A DNA stretch of 64,000 nucleotides, taken from NCBI GenBank assembly GCA_943846755.1, contig OX044365.1, positions 1,364,001 to 1,428,000 on the forward strand, written 5' to 3'. Both the position numbers and the translations under genes were made by a program. A model generated the notes under the pieces. The model made no database searches. It was not told where the DNA came from and saw nothing but the letters and a program-made list of their open reading frames with translations. The stretch's first letter is position 1; every line of letters begins with the position of its first letter. Source of the DNA: UBA8752 sp002336475 (GTDB lineage Bacteria; Bacteroidota; Bacteroidia; Flavobacteriales_D; Sanyastnellaceae). This document shows positions 8,147-17,076 of the stretch, piece by piece.

Positions 8147-8776
8147 TCAGGCGGTGAGGATGCCAGTGATGACTTCGTGGGCGTTGTCCACAAAGACGAT
8201 GTTCTGACAGTTCATGATATCGTAAGTGCTCAAGTCTCCTGCCGTCATAACACGGTGCTTGGGCAAATTGCGGCTGCTCAGGTACAGGCCTTCACTCTGC
8301 TCAGGAACCACGACCAAGGTCTTTTGGTTCTCCAAACCCAGCTTGCCAAAGGTGCCCAAGAGCTCCTTGGTTTTTGGGGCTTCCATAGCCAGACCTTTGA
8401 CCACTCGGATTCCACCGTCCTCCTTGGCTTTGTATGCCAGGGCGCTCTTGCGGGCGAGCTTGGTCACCTTCTTGTTCAGCTTGATGTCGTACTTGCGGGG
8501 GCGGGGACCAAAGACATTACCACCACCAACAAAGAGGGGGTTCTTGATCGATCCAGCACGCGCACCACCGGTACCCTTTTGCTTCTTGATCTTCTTGGTT
8601 GAGCCCTGAATTTCAGCGCGCTCTTTGGTCTTGTGCGTTCCCTGACGCTGGGCAGCGAGATAACGCTTGACGTCTAGGTAGATCGCGTGATCGTTGGGCT
8701 CAATAGCGAAGACGTCGTCGCTGAGGTCAGCTTTCGAGGTCTTCTTGCCTTCGAGGTTGTATACGTCGACTTTCAT
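8147..8776 (-). CDS. rplD: 50S ribosomal protein L4
   Basis: Large-subunit protein with an extended loop reaching the exit tunnel. I start it at MKVDVYNLEGKKTSKA (209 residues) because the longer reading frame would overlap the end of rplC by 65 nt, whereas this start leaves a 4-nt gap. The loop region QKGTGGARAGSIKNPLFVGG and the conserved GPRPRKYDIKLNKKVTKLAR block identify the family. Confidence 0.96.
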   Translation of the reverse strand: MKVDVYNLEGKKTSKADLSDDVFAIEPNDHAIYLDVKRYLAAQRQGTHKTKERAEIQGSTKKIKKQKGTGGARAGSIKNPLFVGGGNVFGPRPRKYDIKLNKKVTKLARKSALAYKAKEDGGIRVVKGLAMEAPKTKELLGTFGKLGLENQKTLVVVPEQSEGLYLSSRNLPKHRVMTAGDLSTYDIMNCQNIVFVDNAHEVITGILTA

Positions 8777-8780
8777 GACT

Positions 8781-9410
8781 TTATCCTTGCGGCTTGCGAA
8801 CGATGACAGTGGCTCCCTTGTGACCAGGAACGGCACCCTTAACAACGATGAGTCCTTCTTCAGACATGATTTTCAAGACCTGAAGGTTCTCGACCGTGAC
8901 CTGAACGTTGCCCATCTGACCCGCCATGCGCATGCCTTTGTAGACACGGGCGGGGGTCGATGCCGCACCAATCGATCCGGGAGCACGCATGCGATTGTGC
9001 TGACCGTGGGTCGCTTGACCCACACCAGCAAAGCCATGCCTGCGCACAACGCCTTGGAATCCGCGGCCCTTGCTGGTGCCTACGACGGAGACGAATTCGC
9101 CTTCTTCGAAAACATCCTCAAGCTTCACCTCGTCTCCGGGGTTGTAGTCCTGTCCATAGCCAGCAAACTCAGCGAGGTGCTGCTTAGCGTTGACCTGGGC
9201 CTTTTTGAAATGACCTGCCATAGCCTTTGAGGTACGGTTGTCCTTGCGGTCACCGAATCCCACCTGCACAGCGTCATAGCCGTCCTTGTCTGCGGTCTTC
9301 ACCTGGGTGACCACACAGGGTCCCACTTCAAGCACAGTGCAGGGAAGGCTCTTGCCCTCCTCGCTGTACATGCTGGTCATACCAACTTTCTTTCCAATCA
9401 ATCCGGGCAT
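8781..9410 (-). CDS. rplC: 50S ribosomal protein L3
   Basis: Early-assembly large-subunit protein whose loop approaches the peptidyl transferase centre. The 209 residues begin MPGLIGKKVGMTSMYSEEGK, and the central loop THGQHNRMRAPGSIGAAS contains the region carrying the methylated glutamine in other bacteria. The block GMRMAGQMGNVQVTVENLQV completes the signature. It is 5 nt downstream of rpsJ. Confidence 0.97.
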   Translation of the reverse strand: MPGLIGKKVGMTSMYSEEGKSLPCTVLEVGPCVVTQVKTADKDGYDAVQVGFGDRKDNRTSKAMAGHFKKAQVNAKQHLAEFAGYGQDYNPGDEVKLEDVFEEGEFVSVVGTSKGRGFQGVVRRHGFAGVGQATHGQHNRMRAPGSIGAASTPARVYKGMRMAGQMGNVQVTVENLQVLKIMSEEGLIVVKGAVPGHKGATVIVRKPQG

Positions 9411-9415
9411 ATCCG

Positions 9416-9721
9416 TCAGACTTTGATTTCAACTTCAACACCGCTCGGCAACTCGAGGCGCATCAATGCGTCGACCGTAGCGGAAGAATTGCTGTAGATG
9501 TCGAGCAAGCGCTTGTAAGCACTCAGCTCGAACTGTTCACGCGACTTCTTATTCACGTGCGGCGAGCGCAACACGGTGTAGATGCGCTGGTGCGTAGGCA
9601 GCGGAATGGGACCACTGACGACAGCGCCTGTCGACTTGACCGTCTTGACGATCTTCTCGGCGGACTTGTCGACCAGGTTGTGGTCGTAGCTCTTCAGTTT
9701 GATGCGAATCTTCTGGGCCAT
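9416..9721 (-). CDS. rpsJ: 30S ribosomal protein S10
   Basis: Small-subunit head protein and NusE transcription antitermination factor, 101 residues. The start MAQKIRIKLKSYDHNLVDKS and GPIPLPTHQRIYTVLRSPHV are nearly invariant. In many bacteria tuf lies between fusA and rpsJ; here only 12 nt separate them, so the S10 operon is joined directly to the str genes. Confidence 0.97.
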   Translation of the reverse strand: MAQKIRIKLKSYDHNLVDKSAEKIVKTVKSTGAVVSGPIPLPTHQRIYTVLRSPHVNKKSREQFELSAYKRLLDIYSNSSATVDALMRLELPSGVEVEIKV

Positions 9722-9733
9722 CTGATACTCTAA

Positions 9734-11836
9734 TTACTTGCCTTGAGCTTCTGCGATTACCGCCTCGGACACGCTGTTCGGGGCTTCTGAATAGTGACTG
9801 AACGTCATGCTGCTGTCGGCGCGACCTGAAGTCAGCGTCCGCAGGTCCGTCACGTATCCAAACATTTCACTCAGTGGCACTTTTGCCTTAATGACGGTCT
9901 TTCCACCGCGCTCGTCGGTGCCTTCGACCATGCCTCGGCGCTTGTTCAAGTCGCCAATAACATCACCCATGTTGGCTTCTGGGGTGCGAACCTCCAGGGC
10001 CATGATGGGCTCAAGAATTTTAGGATTGCAACTCTTCATGGCGTTGCGGTAAGCCATCTTGGCTGCAAGCTCGAAAGAGAGTTGGTCCGAGTCCACTGCG
10101 TGGAATGAACCATCGAGCAACTCCACTGCCATGCTGTCCATTGGATATCCAGCGAGAACACCTGTTACCATGGCGTCCTTGAATCCCTTCTCGACGGAAG
10201 GAACGAACTCCTTGGGGACGTTTCCGCCTTTTACAGAGTTCTTGAACACCAAACCTTCCTCCTCTGGAGTAGGTGATGGTCCAATGTTGATGATGATGTC
10301 GGCGAACTTACCGCGACCACCTGACTGCTTTTTGTAGACCTCACGGTGACGAACTTCACCGAAGATGGCCTCCTTGTATGCTACTTGAGGCTGACCCTGG
10401 TTGCACTCCACCTTGAACTCGCGGCGCAAGCGATCTACGAGAACGTCGAGGTGCAGCTCACCCATACCGGAGATGACGGTTTGACCGCTGTCTTCGTCTG
10501 TGTGCACGCGGAAGGTGGGATCCTCCTCAGAAAGCTTGGCGAGGCCATTGCCCAACTTGTCGATGTCTGCCTGAGACTTTGGCTCAATGGCGATACCGAT
10601 TACTGGGTCGGGGAACGTCATGCTCTCCAACGTGATGGGGTGACCTTCTGAACACAAGGTGTCTCCTGTACGGATGTCCTTAAATCCAACTACCGCACCG
10701 ATGTCGCCAGCTTCGAGCTGGTCGATGGGGTTCTGCTTGTTAGAGTGCATCTGGAAGATGCGGCTGATCCGCTCCTTTTTGTCAGAACGGGTGTTCTTCA
10801 CGTAAGAGCCAGCAGGAAGGGTTCCAGAGTACGCGCGAACGAAGCACAACCGGCCAACGAAGGGATCTGTCGCAATTTTGAAAGCCAAACCAGCGAATGG
10901 CTCTTCCGGATCGCTGTGGCGAACCACCTGCTCCTCCTCATTGTCCGGGTTCATACCCACAATGTCACCAATGTCGTATGGTGAGGGGAGGTAGCGCATC
11001 ACACCGTCCAGCATGGTCTGCACACCCTTGTTCTTGAATGCACTTCCGCACATCATGGGGGTGATGTCCATCGCGATGGTCGCCTTGCGGATCGCAGAAA
11101 CCATCTCAGCCTCAGTGATGCTGTCGGGATCCTCGAAATACTTCTCCATCAAAGTATCGTCCTGCTCTGCCACTGCTTCGACAAGCTTTCCACGGTACTC
11201 TTCGACCACGTCGACCAAATCCGCGGGAACAGGGATTTCAGTAAACGTCATGCCCTTATCGTCTTCGTTCCAAACCATGGCCTTGCCGGTCAGCAAGTCT
11301 ACCACGCCTGTGAAGTCGTCTTCTGCTCCGATGGGAACCTGAAGTGGGACAGGGTTCGCGCCCAACATCTCGCGGATCTGCTCCAAAACATTAAAGAAGT
11401 CAGCTCCTGAACGGTCCATCTTGTTGACGAAACCGATGCGGGGCACTTTGTACTTGTCTGCCAGACCCCAGTTGGTCTCTGACTGCGGCTCTACACCAGA
11501 AACTGCACAGAACAGACCGACAGCGCCGTCCAAAACCCGCAAGGAACGCTCCACTTCTACGGTGAAGTCCACGTGTCCAGGGGTATCAATGATGTTAATC
11601 CGGTAATCTTGATCCTCGAACTGCCAAAAACAAGTAGTAGCGGCAGATGTAATCGTGATGCCGCGCTCTTGCTCCTGCTCCATCCAGTCCATGGTGGCTG
11701 CACCATCGTGCACCTCACCAATCTTGTGAGAAATGCCGGTATAGTACAAAATACGCTCCGTCGTGGTGGTCTTGCCAGCGTCGACGTGGGCCATAATGCC
11801 AATGTTGCGCGTGAAATTGAGGTCCCTTTTGGACAT
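9734..11836 (-). CDS. fusA: Translation elongation factor G
   Basis: GTPase that drives ribosomal translocation. The start is placed at MSKRDLNFTRNIGIMAHVDA (700 residues, the normal length); an upstream in-frame ATG would add 48 residues overlapping rpsG. The G motifs are all visible: HVDAGKTTTTERILYYTG (P-loop), DTPGHVDFTVEVERSLRVLD and NKMDRSGADF. The C-terminal domain V region LSEMFGYVTDLRTLTSGRAD is present, so this is a full five-domain EF-G. It follows rpsG after 31 nt. Confidence 0.97.
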   Translation of the reverse strand: MSKRDLNFTRNIGIMAHVDAGKTTTTERILYYTGISHKIGEVHDGAATMDWMEQEQERGITITSAATTCFWQFEDQDYRINIIDTPGHVDFTVEVERSLRVLDGAVGLFCAVSGVEPQSETNWGLADKYKVPRIGFVNKMDRSGADFFNVLEQIREMLGANPVPLQVPIGAEDDFTGVVDLLTGKAMVWNEDDKGMTFTEIPVPADLVDVVEEYRGKLVEAVAEQDDTLMEKYFEDPDSITEAEMVSAIRKATIAMDITPMMCGSAFKNKGVQTMLDGVMRYLPSPYDIGDIVGMNPDNEEEQVVRHSDPEEPFAGLAFKIATDPFVGRLCFVRAYSGTLPAGSYVKNTRSDKKERISRIFQMHSNKQNPIDQLEAGDIGAVVGFKDIRTGDTLCSEGHPITLESMTFPDPVIGIAIEPKSQADIDKLGNGLAKLSEEDPTFRVHTDEDSGQTVISGMGELHLDVLVDRLRREFKVECNQGQPQVAYKEAIFGEVRHREVYKKQSGGRGKFADIIINIGPSPTPEEEGLVFKNSVKGGNVPKEFVPSVEKGFKDAMVTGVLAGYPMDSMAVELLDGSFHAVDSDQLSFELAAKMAYRNAMKSCNPKILEPIMALEVRTPEANMGDVIGDLNKRRGMVEGTDERGGKTVIKAKVPLSEMFGYVTDLRTLTSGRADSSMTFSHYSEAPNSVSEAVIAEAQGK

Positions 11837-11867
11837 GATTTCGGAGGTGGTGTGGTGGTGGGTCGGG

Positions 11868-12335
11868 TCAGAAACGGAAGTGGGAGAACGCCTTGTTCGC
11901 CTCAGCCATCCGGTGGGTGTCTTCTTTCTTTTTGAAAGTGGCCCCCTCTCCTTTGTTGGCTGCAATGATCTCGGCCGCAAGGCGGTCTGCCATTGTCTTT
12001 TCGTTGCGAAGTCGTGCGTAGCTGATGATCCACTTCACGGCCATGCTGCGCTTGCGGCTGTCACGGATGGGATGGGGAATCTGGAAGGTCGCTCCACCAA
12101 CACGGCGGCTGCGCACCTCTACATTGGGAGTAACAGCGTCAACAGCTGTCTTCCATTGCTCCAGGCCTTCTTCTCCTGTGCGCTCAGTGACTTTGTCAAT
12201 GGCGGTATAGAAGATGTCAAAGGCAGTGCTCTTCTTGCCTTGGAGCATGAGATTGTTCACGAAATACGTTACGTCAGTATCGTTGAACCTCGGATCCGGG
12301 ATCAGCGGATGCTTTTTTGCTTGTCTACGGCGCAT
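11868..12335 (-). CDS. rpsG: 30S ribosomal protein S7
   Basis: Primary 16S-rRNA-binding protein of the head and exit site, 155 residues. The start MRRRQAKKHPLIPDPRFND and the block EVRSRRVGGATFQIPHPIRD are conserved, with MADRLAAEIIAANKGEGATF towards the C-terminus. It begins 6 nt after rpsL; the pair opens the str portion of the operon. Confidence 0.97.
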   Translation of the reverse strand: MRRRQAKKHPLIPDPRFNDTDVTYFVNNLMLQGKKSTAFDIFYTAIDKVTERTGEEGLEQWKTAVDAVTPNVEVRSRRVGGATFQIPHPIRDSRKRSMAVKWIISYARLRNEKTMADRLAAEIIAANKGEGATFKKKEDTHRMAEANKAFSHFRF

Positions 12336-12341
12336 GGCAGA

Positions 12342-12716
12342 TTACTTCTTAGGTCGCTTGGTTCCGTACTTGGAGCGGCGCTGGTTGCGGCCTTCTACTC
12401 CTGCCGTGTCCAAGGCACCACGTACAATGTGATAGCGAACACCCGGCAAGTCTTTCACACGTCCTCCCCGAACCAGCACAATGCTGTGCTCTTGGAGGTT
12501 GTGGCCTTCTCCACCGATATAGGCATTGACCTCATTACCGTTGGTGAGGCGCACACGGGCAACCTTACGCATTGCGGAATTCGGCTTCTTTGGCGTGGTC
12601 GTATAAACCCTGACGCACACGCCCCTCCGTTGGGGACATGAGTCGAGCGCTGCGGACTTAGAGGTATACACCTTGTCCGTACGGCCTTTGCGGATCAACT
12701 GTTGGATCGTCGGCAT
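12342..12716 (-). CDS. rpsL: 30S ribosomal protein S12
   Basis: Decoding-centre protein, 124 residues, first gene of the 25-gene ribosomal run. The start MPTIQQLIRKGRTDKVYTSK and the two functional loops TTPKKPNSAMRKVARVRLTN and GGRVKDLPGVRYHIVRGALD are present with the lysines that are mutated in streptomycin-resistant strains still in place, so by sequence this is the streptomycin-sensitive form. The start codon defines the promoter-proximal end of the transcript. Confidence 0.97.
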   Translation of the reverse strand: MPTIQQLIRKGRTDKVYTSKSAALDSCPQRRGVCVRVYTTTPKKPNSAMRKVARVRLTNGNEVNAYIGGEGHNLQEHSIVLVRGGRVKDLPGVRYHIVRGALDTAGVEGRNQRRSKYGTKRPKK

Positions 12717-12897
12717 TGCTTGTTAATGGCGTCGTTTTCAATCATTCAGGGACAAATAGCCCGCTGCCCCATTTTTCAACGGGGCTGCAAAACTACGGGA
12801 AATGCCGGGAATTCCAACACTCAATTGTGCAGTTCATTTCACTTCATGGCGTGGAGAGCGACAATGTGTTGGAAGCCAATCCCGCTACATTTGAATA
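12717..12897. promoter_or_regulatory. Divergent promoter region between rpsL and uvrD
   Basis: This 181-nt gap separates the ribosomal operon (leftwards) from uvrD (rightwards). Towards rpsL, the complement of 12753-12760 reads GCTATTTG, a weak match to the Bacteroidota -7 box TAnnTTTG, with a GTTGAA element upstream of it (complement of 12775-12780), giving a leader of roughly 30 nt. Towards uvrD, 12886-12893 reads TACATTTG, an exact match placed 4 nt before the ATG. No leader hairpin for ribosomal-protein autoregulation was recognised. Confidence 0.45.
12886..12893 (+). promoter_or_regulatory. Candidate -7 promoter box of uvrD (leaderless)
   Basis: TACATTTG matches the Bacteroidota consensus TAnnTTTG exactly and is followed by four bases (AATA) and the uvrD ATG at 12898. 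With the usual few-base distance from box to start site, transcription would begin at or within the start codon. No convincing -33 TTTG at the expected spacing was found (nearest TTG at 12869-12871). Confidence 0.45.
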
Positions 12898-15201
12898 ATG
12901 GAGATGTTGGAAGGATTGAATGAGGCGCAAAAGGCCGCAGCAGGACAAGTAGAAGGACCCATGATGGTTGTCGCGGGAGCAGGTTCCGGAAAGACCCGTG
13001 TATTGACGCACCGTATCGCCCACCTCATCGACCAAGGGGTGGATCCATTCTCCATCTTGTCGCTCACGTTTACGAACAAGGCGGCCCGCGAAATGAAAGA
13101 CCGCATTGGCCGCATCGTGGGGGATTCTGAAGCCCGCAACATATGGATGGGCACTTTTCACAGTGTCTTCGCCCGCATTCTGCGCATTGAAAGCGAGCGC
13201 ATCAATTACCCCTCCAACTTCACCATCTACGACACGCAAGACAGCCGCAGCGTGCTCAAAGACGTCATCAAAGGGTTGGGGCTCGATGACAAACTGTACA
13301 AGCCCAATTCCATCCACAACCGAATTTCCGGGGCCAAAAACAATTTGATTGGTCCTGCCGATTACGCGCAGAACCCCGACATCACCGGAGAAGATCACCA
13401 AGCAGGCCGGCCGAGGATCGCAGAAGTCTATGCCGGCTATGATTCGCGGCTCAAGCGCTCAGGAGCGATGGACTTCGATGACCTCCTGTTCAAGACCAAT
13501 GTTCTTCTTCGGGATTTTCCCGATCTCCTGCACAAGTACCAGCAGAAGTTTGGCTTCATCCTGGTCGACGAGTACCAAGACACCAACTTCGCCCAATACA
13601 TGATCATCCGCCAGCTTGGCGCAGCGCGGGAAAACGTTTGTGTGGTGGGTGACGATGCGCAGAGCATCTACAGCTTTCGGGGGGCCAACATCCAGAATAT
13701 TCTCAATTTTAAAAGGGACTATCCCGATTGCGTGGTCTACAAACTTGAGCAGAACTACCGCAGCACCAAAAACATTGTCGAAGCGGCCAACACCGTCATT
13801 GCCAAAAACCAAGACCAAATCCAAAAGGACGTTTGGACCGGCAACGACGAAGGCGACAAAATCGATGTGCACCGCGCACTGAGCGACAACGACGAGGGCA
13901 GTTTCGTCGCCGACGCCATCATGACGACCCGCACCCGAGAGCAGGCCGACAACAAAGATTTCGCCATCCTCTACCGCACCAATGCTCAGTCGCGCGCCTT
14001 TGAGGAACAGCTTCGGAAACGAAACGTGCCCTACCGCATCTATGGCGGCCTGAGTTTCTATCAGCGCAAGGAAATCAAAGACCTCATCTCCTATTTCAGA
14101 TTGGTGGCCAACCCCACCGACGACGAAGGCTTCAAGCGCGTGGTCAATTATCCGGCCCGTGGCATTGGAAAAACATCCATGGACCGCCTGACGGTTGCTG
14201 CGTCCAATCACGATTGCGCGTTGTGGGAGGTGGTGAGTAACCCTTTGCGCAAACCTGACGATCTCAAGGGTGCCGCTTGGGGCAAACTCCAAGACTTCGC
14301 CACGATGATTGAAGGCTTTGCGACAAAGTTGGAAACGGCCACTGCTTTTGACCTCGGCCACCACATTGCCCAGCACACTGGATTGCTGCGGGACTTGCAC
14401 AAGGACAAAACACCCGAAGGTGTGGCCCGCTATGAAAACGTGGAGGAATTGCTCGCGGGAATGAAGGAGTTCTCAGACCAAGTGGATCCCGCCAATCCGG
14501 ACGCTGTGAACACCATGGCCGATTTCCTCGTGGACGTTGCGCTGCTGACCGATGCTGACCAAGACGATGGCGACGACAACAAAGTCTCTATGATGACCAT
14601 CCATGCTGCCAAAGGTTTGGAGTTCCCCCACGTCTACATCGTAGGACTTGAAGAGAACCTTTTTCCCAGCCAGATGGCTTTGAATACCCGCGAGGAGCTC
14701 GAGGAGGAACGGCGGCTTTTTTATGTGGCCCTCACCCGGGCCGAAAAGAAAGCGACCCTGAGTTATGCCATTACGCGCTACCGCTGGGGTCAACTCCAAC
14801 AGAATGAGCCGTCACGCTTCATAGAAGAGGTGGATGAGCGCTACTTGAACCTGCCCAAGGTGGATGCCCGTCGTTCTGAGCCCTTTGACTTCAATTCGGC
14901 CCGCAACTCCTTCTACAAACCCATGCCATCTGGACGCAAACCCGCATCCAGCGCCCCTGCCGCAAGCACCCCTCCTCGGCCCGGCATGCGCAAAGTCAAA
15001 GATGGCGGTCCCGCTGCACCTCCTTCCGCGGACACGGGTGAAATCCAACCCGGAACCGAGGTTAAACACGTCCGATTTGGCAAGGGCAAAGTGCTCAAGC
15101 TGGAAGGAAATGCCCCCAATGTCAAGGCCACCGTCTTCTTCCCTACGGCTGGACAGAAGCAACTCTTGCTGAAATTTGCCAAACTGGAAATCATCAAATG
15201 A
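12898..15201 (+). CDS. uvrD: ATP-dependent DNA helicase UvrD/PcrA (superfamily 1)
   Basis: 3'-5' DNA helicase acting in nucleotide excision repair and replication-transcription conflict resolution. The 767 residues show Q-motif LNEAQKAAA, Walker A GAGSGKT (Lys32), helicase motif II LVDEYQDTN, motif III VGDDAQSIYSFRGA, motif IV LEQNYRST and motif V/VI MMTIHAAKGLEF and VALTRAEKKATL. After a Pro/Ala/Ser linker, the C-terminal end GTEVKHVRFGKGKVLKLEG is the Tudor-like RNA-polymerase-binding module typical of PcrA/UvrD. The downstream lipoprotein start overlaps its stop by 4 nt. Confidence 0.95.
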   Translation: MEMLEGLNEAQKAAAGQVEGPMMVVAGAGSGKTRVLTHRIAHLIDQGVDPFSILSLTFTNKAAREMKDRIGRIVGDSEARNIWMGTFHSVFARILRIESERINYPSNFTIYDTQDSRSVLKDVIKGLGLDDKLYKPNSIHNRISGAKNNLIGPADYAQNPDITGEDHQAGRPRIAEVYAGYDSRLKRSGAMDFDDLLFKTNVLLRDFPDLLHKYQQKFGFILVDEYQDTNFAQYMIIRQLGAARENVCVVGDDAQSIYSFRGANIQNILNFKRDYPDCVVYKLEQNYRSTKNIVEAANTVIAKNQDQIQKDVWTGNDEGDKIDVHRALSDNDEGSFVADAIMTTRTREQADNKDFAILYRTNAQSRAFEEQLRKRNVPYRIYGGLSFYQRKEIKDLISYFRLVANPTDDEGFKRVVNYPARGIGKTSMDRLTVAASNHDCALWEVVSNPLRKPDDLKGAAWGKLQDFATMIEGFATKLETATAFDLGHHIAQHTGLLRDLHKDKTPEGVARYENVEELLAGMKEFSDQVDPANPDAVNTMADFLVDVALLTDADQDDGDDNKVSMMTIHAAKGLEFPHVYIVGLEENLFPSQMALNTREELEEERRLFYVALTRAEKKATLSYAITRYRWGQLQQNEPSRFIEEVDERYLNLPKVDARRSEPFDFNSARNSFYKPMPSGRKPASSAPAASTPPRPGMRKVKDGGPAAPPSADTGEIQPGTEVKHVRFGKGKVLKLEGNAPNVKATVFFPTAGQKQLLLKFAKLEIIK

Positions 15202-15851
15202 TCAATCGGTGGATATGGTGGATGCTGCCCTTTTTGCTATTGGGCTGTGAGCGCAACAACGGAGCCATGGAGCTGCGCATTACCGGACAATCTGAGACAC
15301 TGCCTGTTCAATCGCCCTTGACCGGGTGCGACTTTGCCCTCTTCGAGCGGTCAGTGCAAGACGGTGCACTCCAAGCCGAAACTGTCATTGGGGAATCAAC
15401 ATCAGATGATCTTGGGGCCTTTGAGGTGACCTTCCCTCGCAAGAGCAGTTACAGTCTGCGTTGGACCGCAGTGGCCCAAGATCACTTTCCCGCCGCCGGC
15501 ACCCTGGACCCGGAGGACCTTTATCCCAACGTGCCTTTTGACCTGACAGTGGGACTGTATGCAGTGTGCACCCTGCACGTTCAGCTCGCCAGTGTTGCCC
15601 CGGAAGACTCCACAGACAATGTCCGTTTCAACTTGGGTGAAGACTTTGCCTGCGACTGCTGCCCCACCGATCAGGTCGTGCTCGAAGGAATCGGTGCCGA
15701 TACAACGTGGCAGTGCCTGATGTACGGCGACCATTGGATGACCTATGGCGCCGACCTTGATGTGGCTTTGATCGGGCAACCAGACGGCCTCTTTGTGGAC
15801 TCCGTGTTCTGCCCTGCCTTCGGTTCAGCCGAATTAAACCTCAATTGGTAA
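15198..15851 (+). CDS. Hypothetical lipoprotein
   Basis: Secreted lipid-anchored protein of 217 residues with no recognised family. A short signal sequence (MINRWIWWMLPFLLLGC) ends in the lipobox LLGC, so the mature N-terminus would be Cys17. The rest looks beta-rich with several acidic patches and an unusual cysteine cluster, ACDCCPTD (around residues 150-157), that could bind metal or form disulfides. The ATG overlaps the uvrD stop (ATGA), and its own stop overlaps the next start by one base, so the three genes are likely cotranscribed. Confidence 0.8.
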   Translation: MINRWIWWMLPFLLLGCERNNGAMELRITGQSETLPVQSPLTGCDFALFERSVQDGALQAETVIGESTSDDLGAFEVTFPRKSSYSLRWTAVAQDHFPAAGTLDPEDLYPNVPFDLTVGLYAVCTLHVQLASVAPEDSTDNVRFNLGEDFACDCCPTDQVVLEGIGADTTWQCLMYGDHWMTYGADLDVALIGQPDGLFVDSVFCPAFGSAELNLNW

Positions 15852-16534
15852 TGCCGGCAGAAGCCCACCACTTTGTCACACCCCGCACTGCGCGCTACTG
15901 GACGGCTGGCCCCCCGCCAGCAGAAGCCGTGGGCACGCTGTATGTCTTGCATGGCTATGGCCAGCTGGCAGAGTTCTTTGTGCGCAAATTTCAGCGTGCT
16001 GCCGATGCGGGTTGGCACATTGTAGCCCCCGAGGGCGGGCACCGGTTCTACCTCAAGGGAACTTCTGGGCGGGTCGGAGCAAGCTGGATGACCAAGGAAG
16101 ACCGGCTGTCCGACATCGCTGACTACGTGGCCTTTCTAGACGCCTTACGCGCACGCACTGATGGTGATGAGCCCCAAGGGCGCCAGGTGCTGCTCGGGTT
16201 CTCTCAAGGTGTGGCCACGGCGCTGCGGTGGCTGGCATTGGGCCAAAGACCGATCCACTCTTGGCATGGTGTTGTCGCCCACAGTGGTGTCCTTCCCCCT
16301 GACCTGCCCAAGGGCAACCCGGCCTTTTTAGACGCCCCGCACCTTCATCTGGTTGCCGGAACAGAGGACCCTTACATCTTGGACCCTGAAGCAGGGTTCC
16401 GCTCCTCCATGCAGGGATGGCTGGATTCTGGCGGTCAGGCCAACCAAGTGACCCACCACACCTTTCCCGGCGGTCACACTGTAGATGCAGATGCGGTTCA
16501 GGAAGTCCTGGCCCACATCCGCAAAACGCTGTGA
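15851..16534 (+). CDS. Alpha/beta hydrolase of the phospholipase/carboxylesterase type
   Basis: Probable cytoplasmic serine esterase of 227 residues. The start is the ATG at 15851 that overlaps the previous stop (TAATG); a TTG two codons earlier is less likely. The oxyanion region YVLHGYGQ (residues 31-38) and the nucleophile elbow GFSQG (Ser118) place it in the carboxylesterase 2 (YpfH/EstB-like) group; the acid is likely the Asp in AGTEDPYI and the base the His in PGGHTVD. No signal peptide is seen. The substrate cannot be inferred. Confidence 0.85.
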   Translation: MPAEAHHFVTPRTARYWTAGPPPAEAVGTLYVLHGYGQLAEFFVRKFQRAADAGWHIVAPEGGHRFYLKGTSGRVGASWMTKEDRLSDIADYVAFLDALRARTDGDEPQGRQVLLGFSQGVATALRWLALGQRPIHSWHGVVAHSGVLPPDLPKGNPAFLDAPHLHLVAGTEDPYILDPEAGFRSSMQGWLDSGGQANQVTHHTFPGGHTVDADAVQEVLAHIRKTL

Positions 16535-16540
16535 TTCACT

Positions 16541-16548
16541 TAATTTCG
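16541..16548 (+). promoter_or_regulatory. Candidate -7 promoter box of the TonB-like gene (leaderless)
   Basis: TAATTTCG, a TAnnTTTG-type box with C in place of the third T, lies directly after the esterase stop codon. It is followed by GCCC and then the ATG at 16553, a 4-nt gap identical to that seen at uvrD and rfaD. Confidence 0.4.
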
Positions 16549-16552
16549 GCCC

Positions 16553-16975
16553 ATGATCCGATTCACCCGTTCCCTCACCAGCCTTGTAGCTGGTGCCATG
16601 TTTACCGCCTCGCTTGTCAGCTGCGCTGGCGGCGCAGAAACAGAGGCCGCTCAAGACGACGTGCTGGACACCACCTCTGAGGTGGTCTCAGCAGAATTCC
16701 CCGGCGGCGCTGCCGAAGTCATGAACTTCATCGCTGGAGAAGTCACCTATCCCGAATCCGCTCGGGAAGACGCCGTCGAAGGCAAAGTATTTGTTGAGTT
16801 TACCATCGACGAAAATGGAGCCGTGACCAACGCCCATGTCATCGAACCCTTGCACCCTGCATTGGACAGTGCTGCCGTAGCCGCTGCTATGGCCATGCCA
16901 AACTGGGCCCCAGCCACCAAAGAAGGAAAGGCCATTGCTACCACCATCACGCTTCCCGTGATGTTCCGGCTGTAA
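16553..16975 (+). CDS. Lipoprotein with TonB C-terminal domain
   Basis: 140-residue envelope protein. The N-terminus is a signal peptide ending in a lipobox (LVSC, Cys24), followed by an Ala/Glu/Asp linker and a C-terminal TonB domain (about residues 60-140): YPESAREDAVEGKVFVEFTI, then a DENG turn, then AVAAAMAMPNWAPATKEGKA and final strand LPVMFRL. TonB domains contact the TonB box of outer-membrane receptors. Canonical TonB has an inner-membrane helix and Pro-rich spacer; both are missing here, so it is probably not the main energy transducer and may be a periplasmic adaptor. Confidence 0.8.
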   Translation: MIRFTRSLTSLVAGAMFTASLVSCAGGAETEAAQDDVLDTTSEVVSAEFPGGAAEVMNFIAGEVTYPESAREDAVEGKVFVEFTIDENGAVTNAHVIEPLHPALDSAAVAAAMAMPNWAPATKEGKAIATTITLPVMFRL

Positions 16976-16993
16976 GAACGATACGCCTGCAAC

Positions 16994-17034
16994 AAAAGGT
17001 GGCCCTAGGATCTTGTGTCCTTGGGCCACCTTTT
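16994..17034 (+). terminator. Rho-independent terminator after the TonB-like gene
   Basis: Inverted repeat AAAAGGTGGCCC / GGGCCACCTTTT with a loop of about 14-17 nt, starting 18 nt after the stop codon and ending in a T run. It would end the uvrD-to-tonB-like transcript. Confidence 0.8.
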
Positions 17035-17076
17035 CATTGGGGGCCGCGTTAACTTCCTGCCCTGAAACCTGTACAA

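Noticed and set aside
9722..9733. Missing tuf gene between fusA and rpsJ treated as a deletion
   Set aside because: Direct fusA-rpsJ linkage is usual in Bacteroidota, so it is not an anomaly.
13459..14400. 313-codon minus-strand frame opposite uvrD
   Set aside because: It mirrors helicase codons and shows no domain, signal or promoter.
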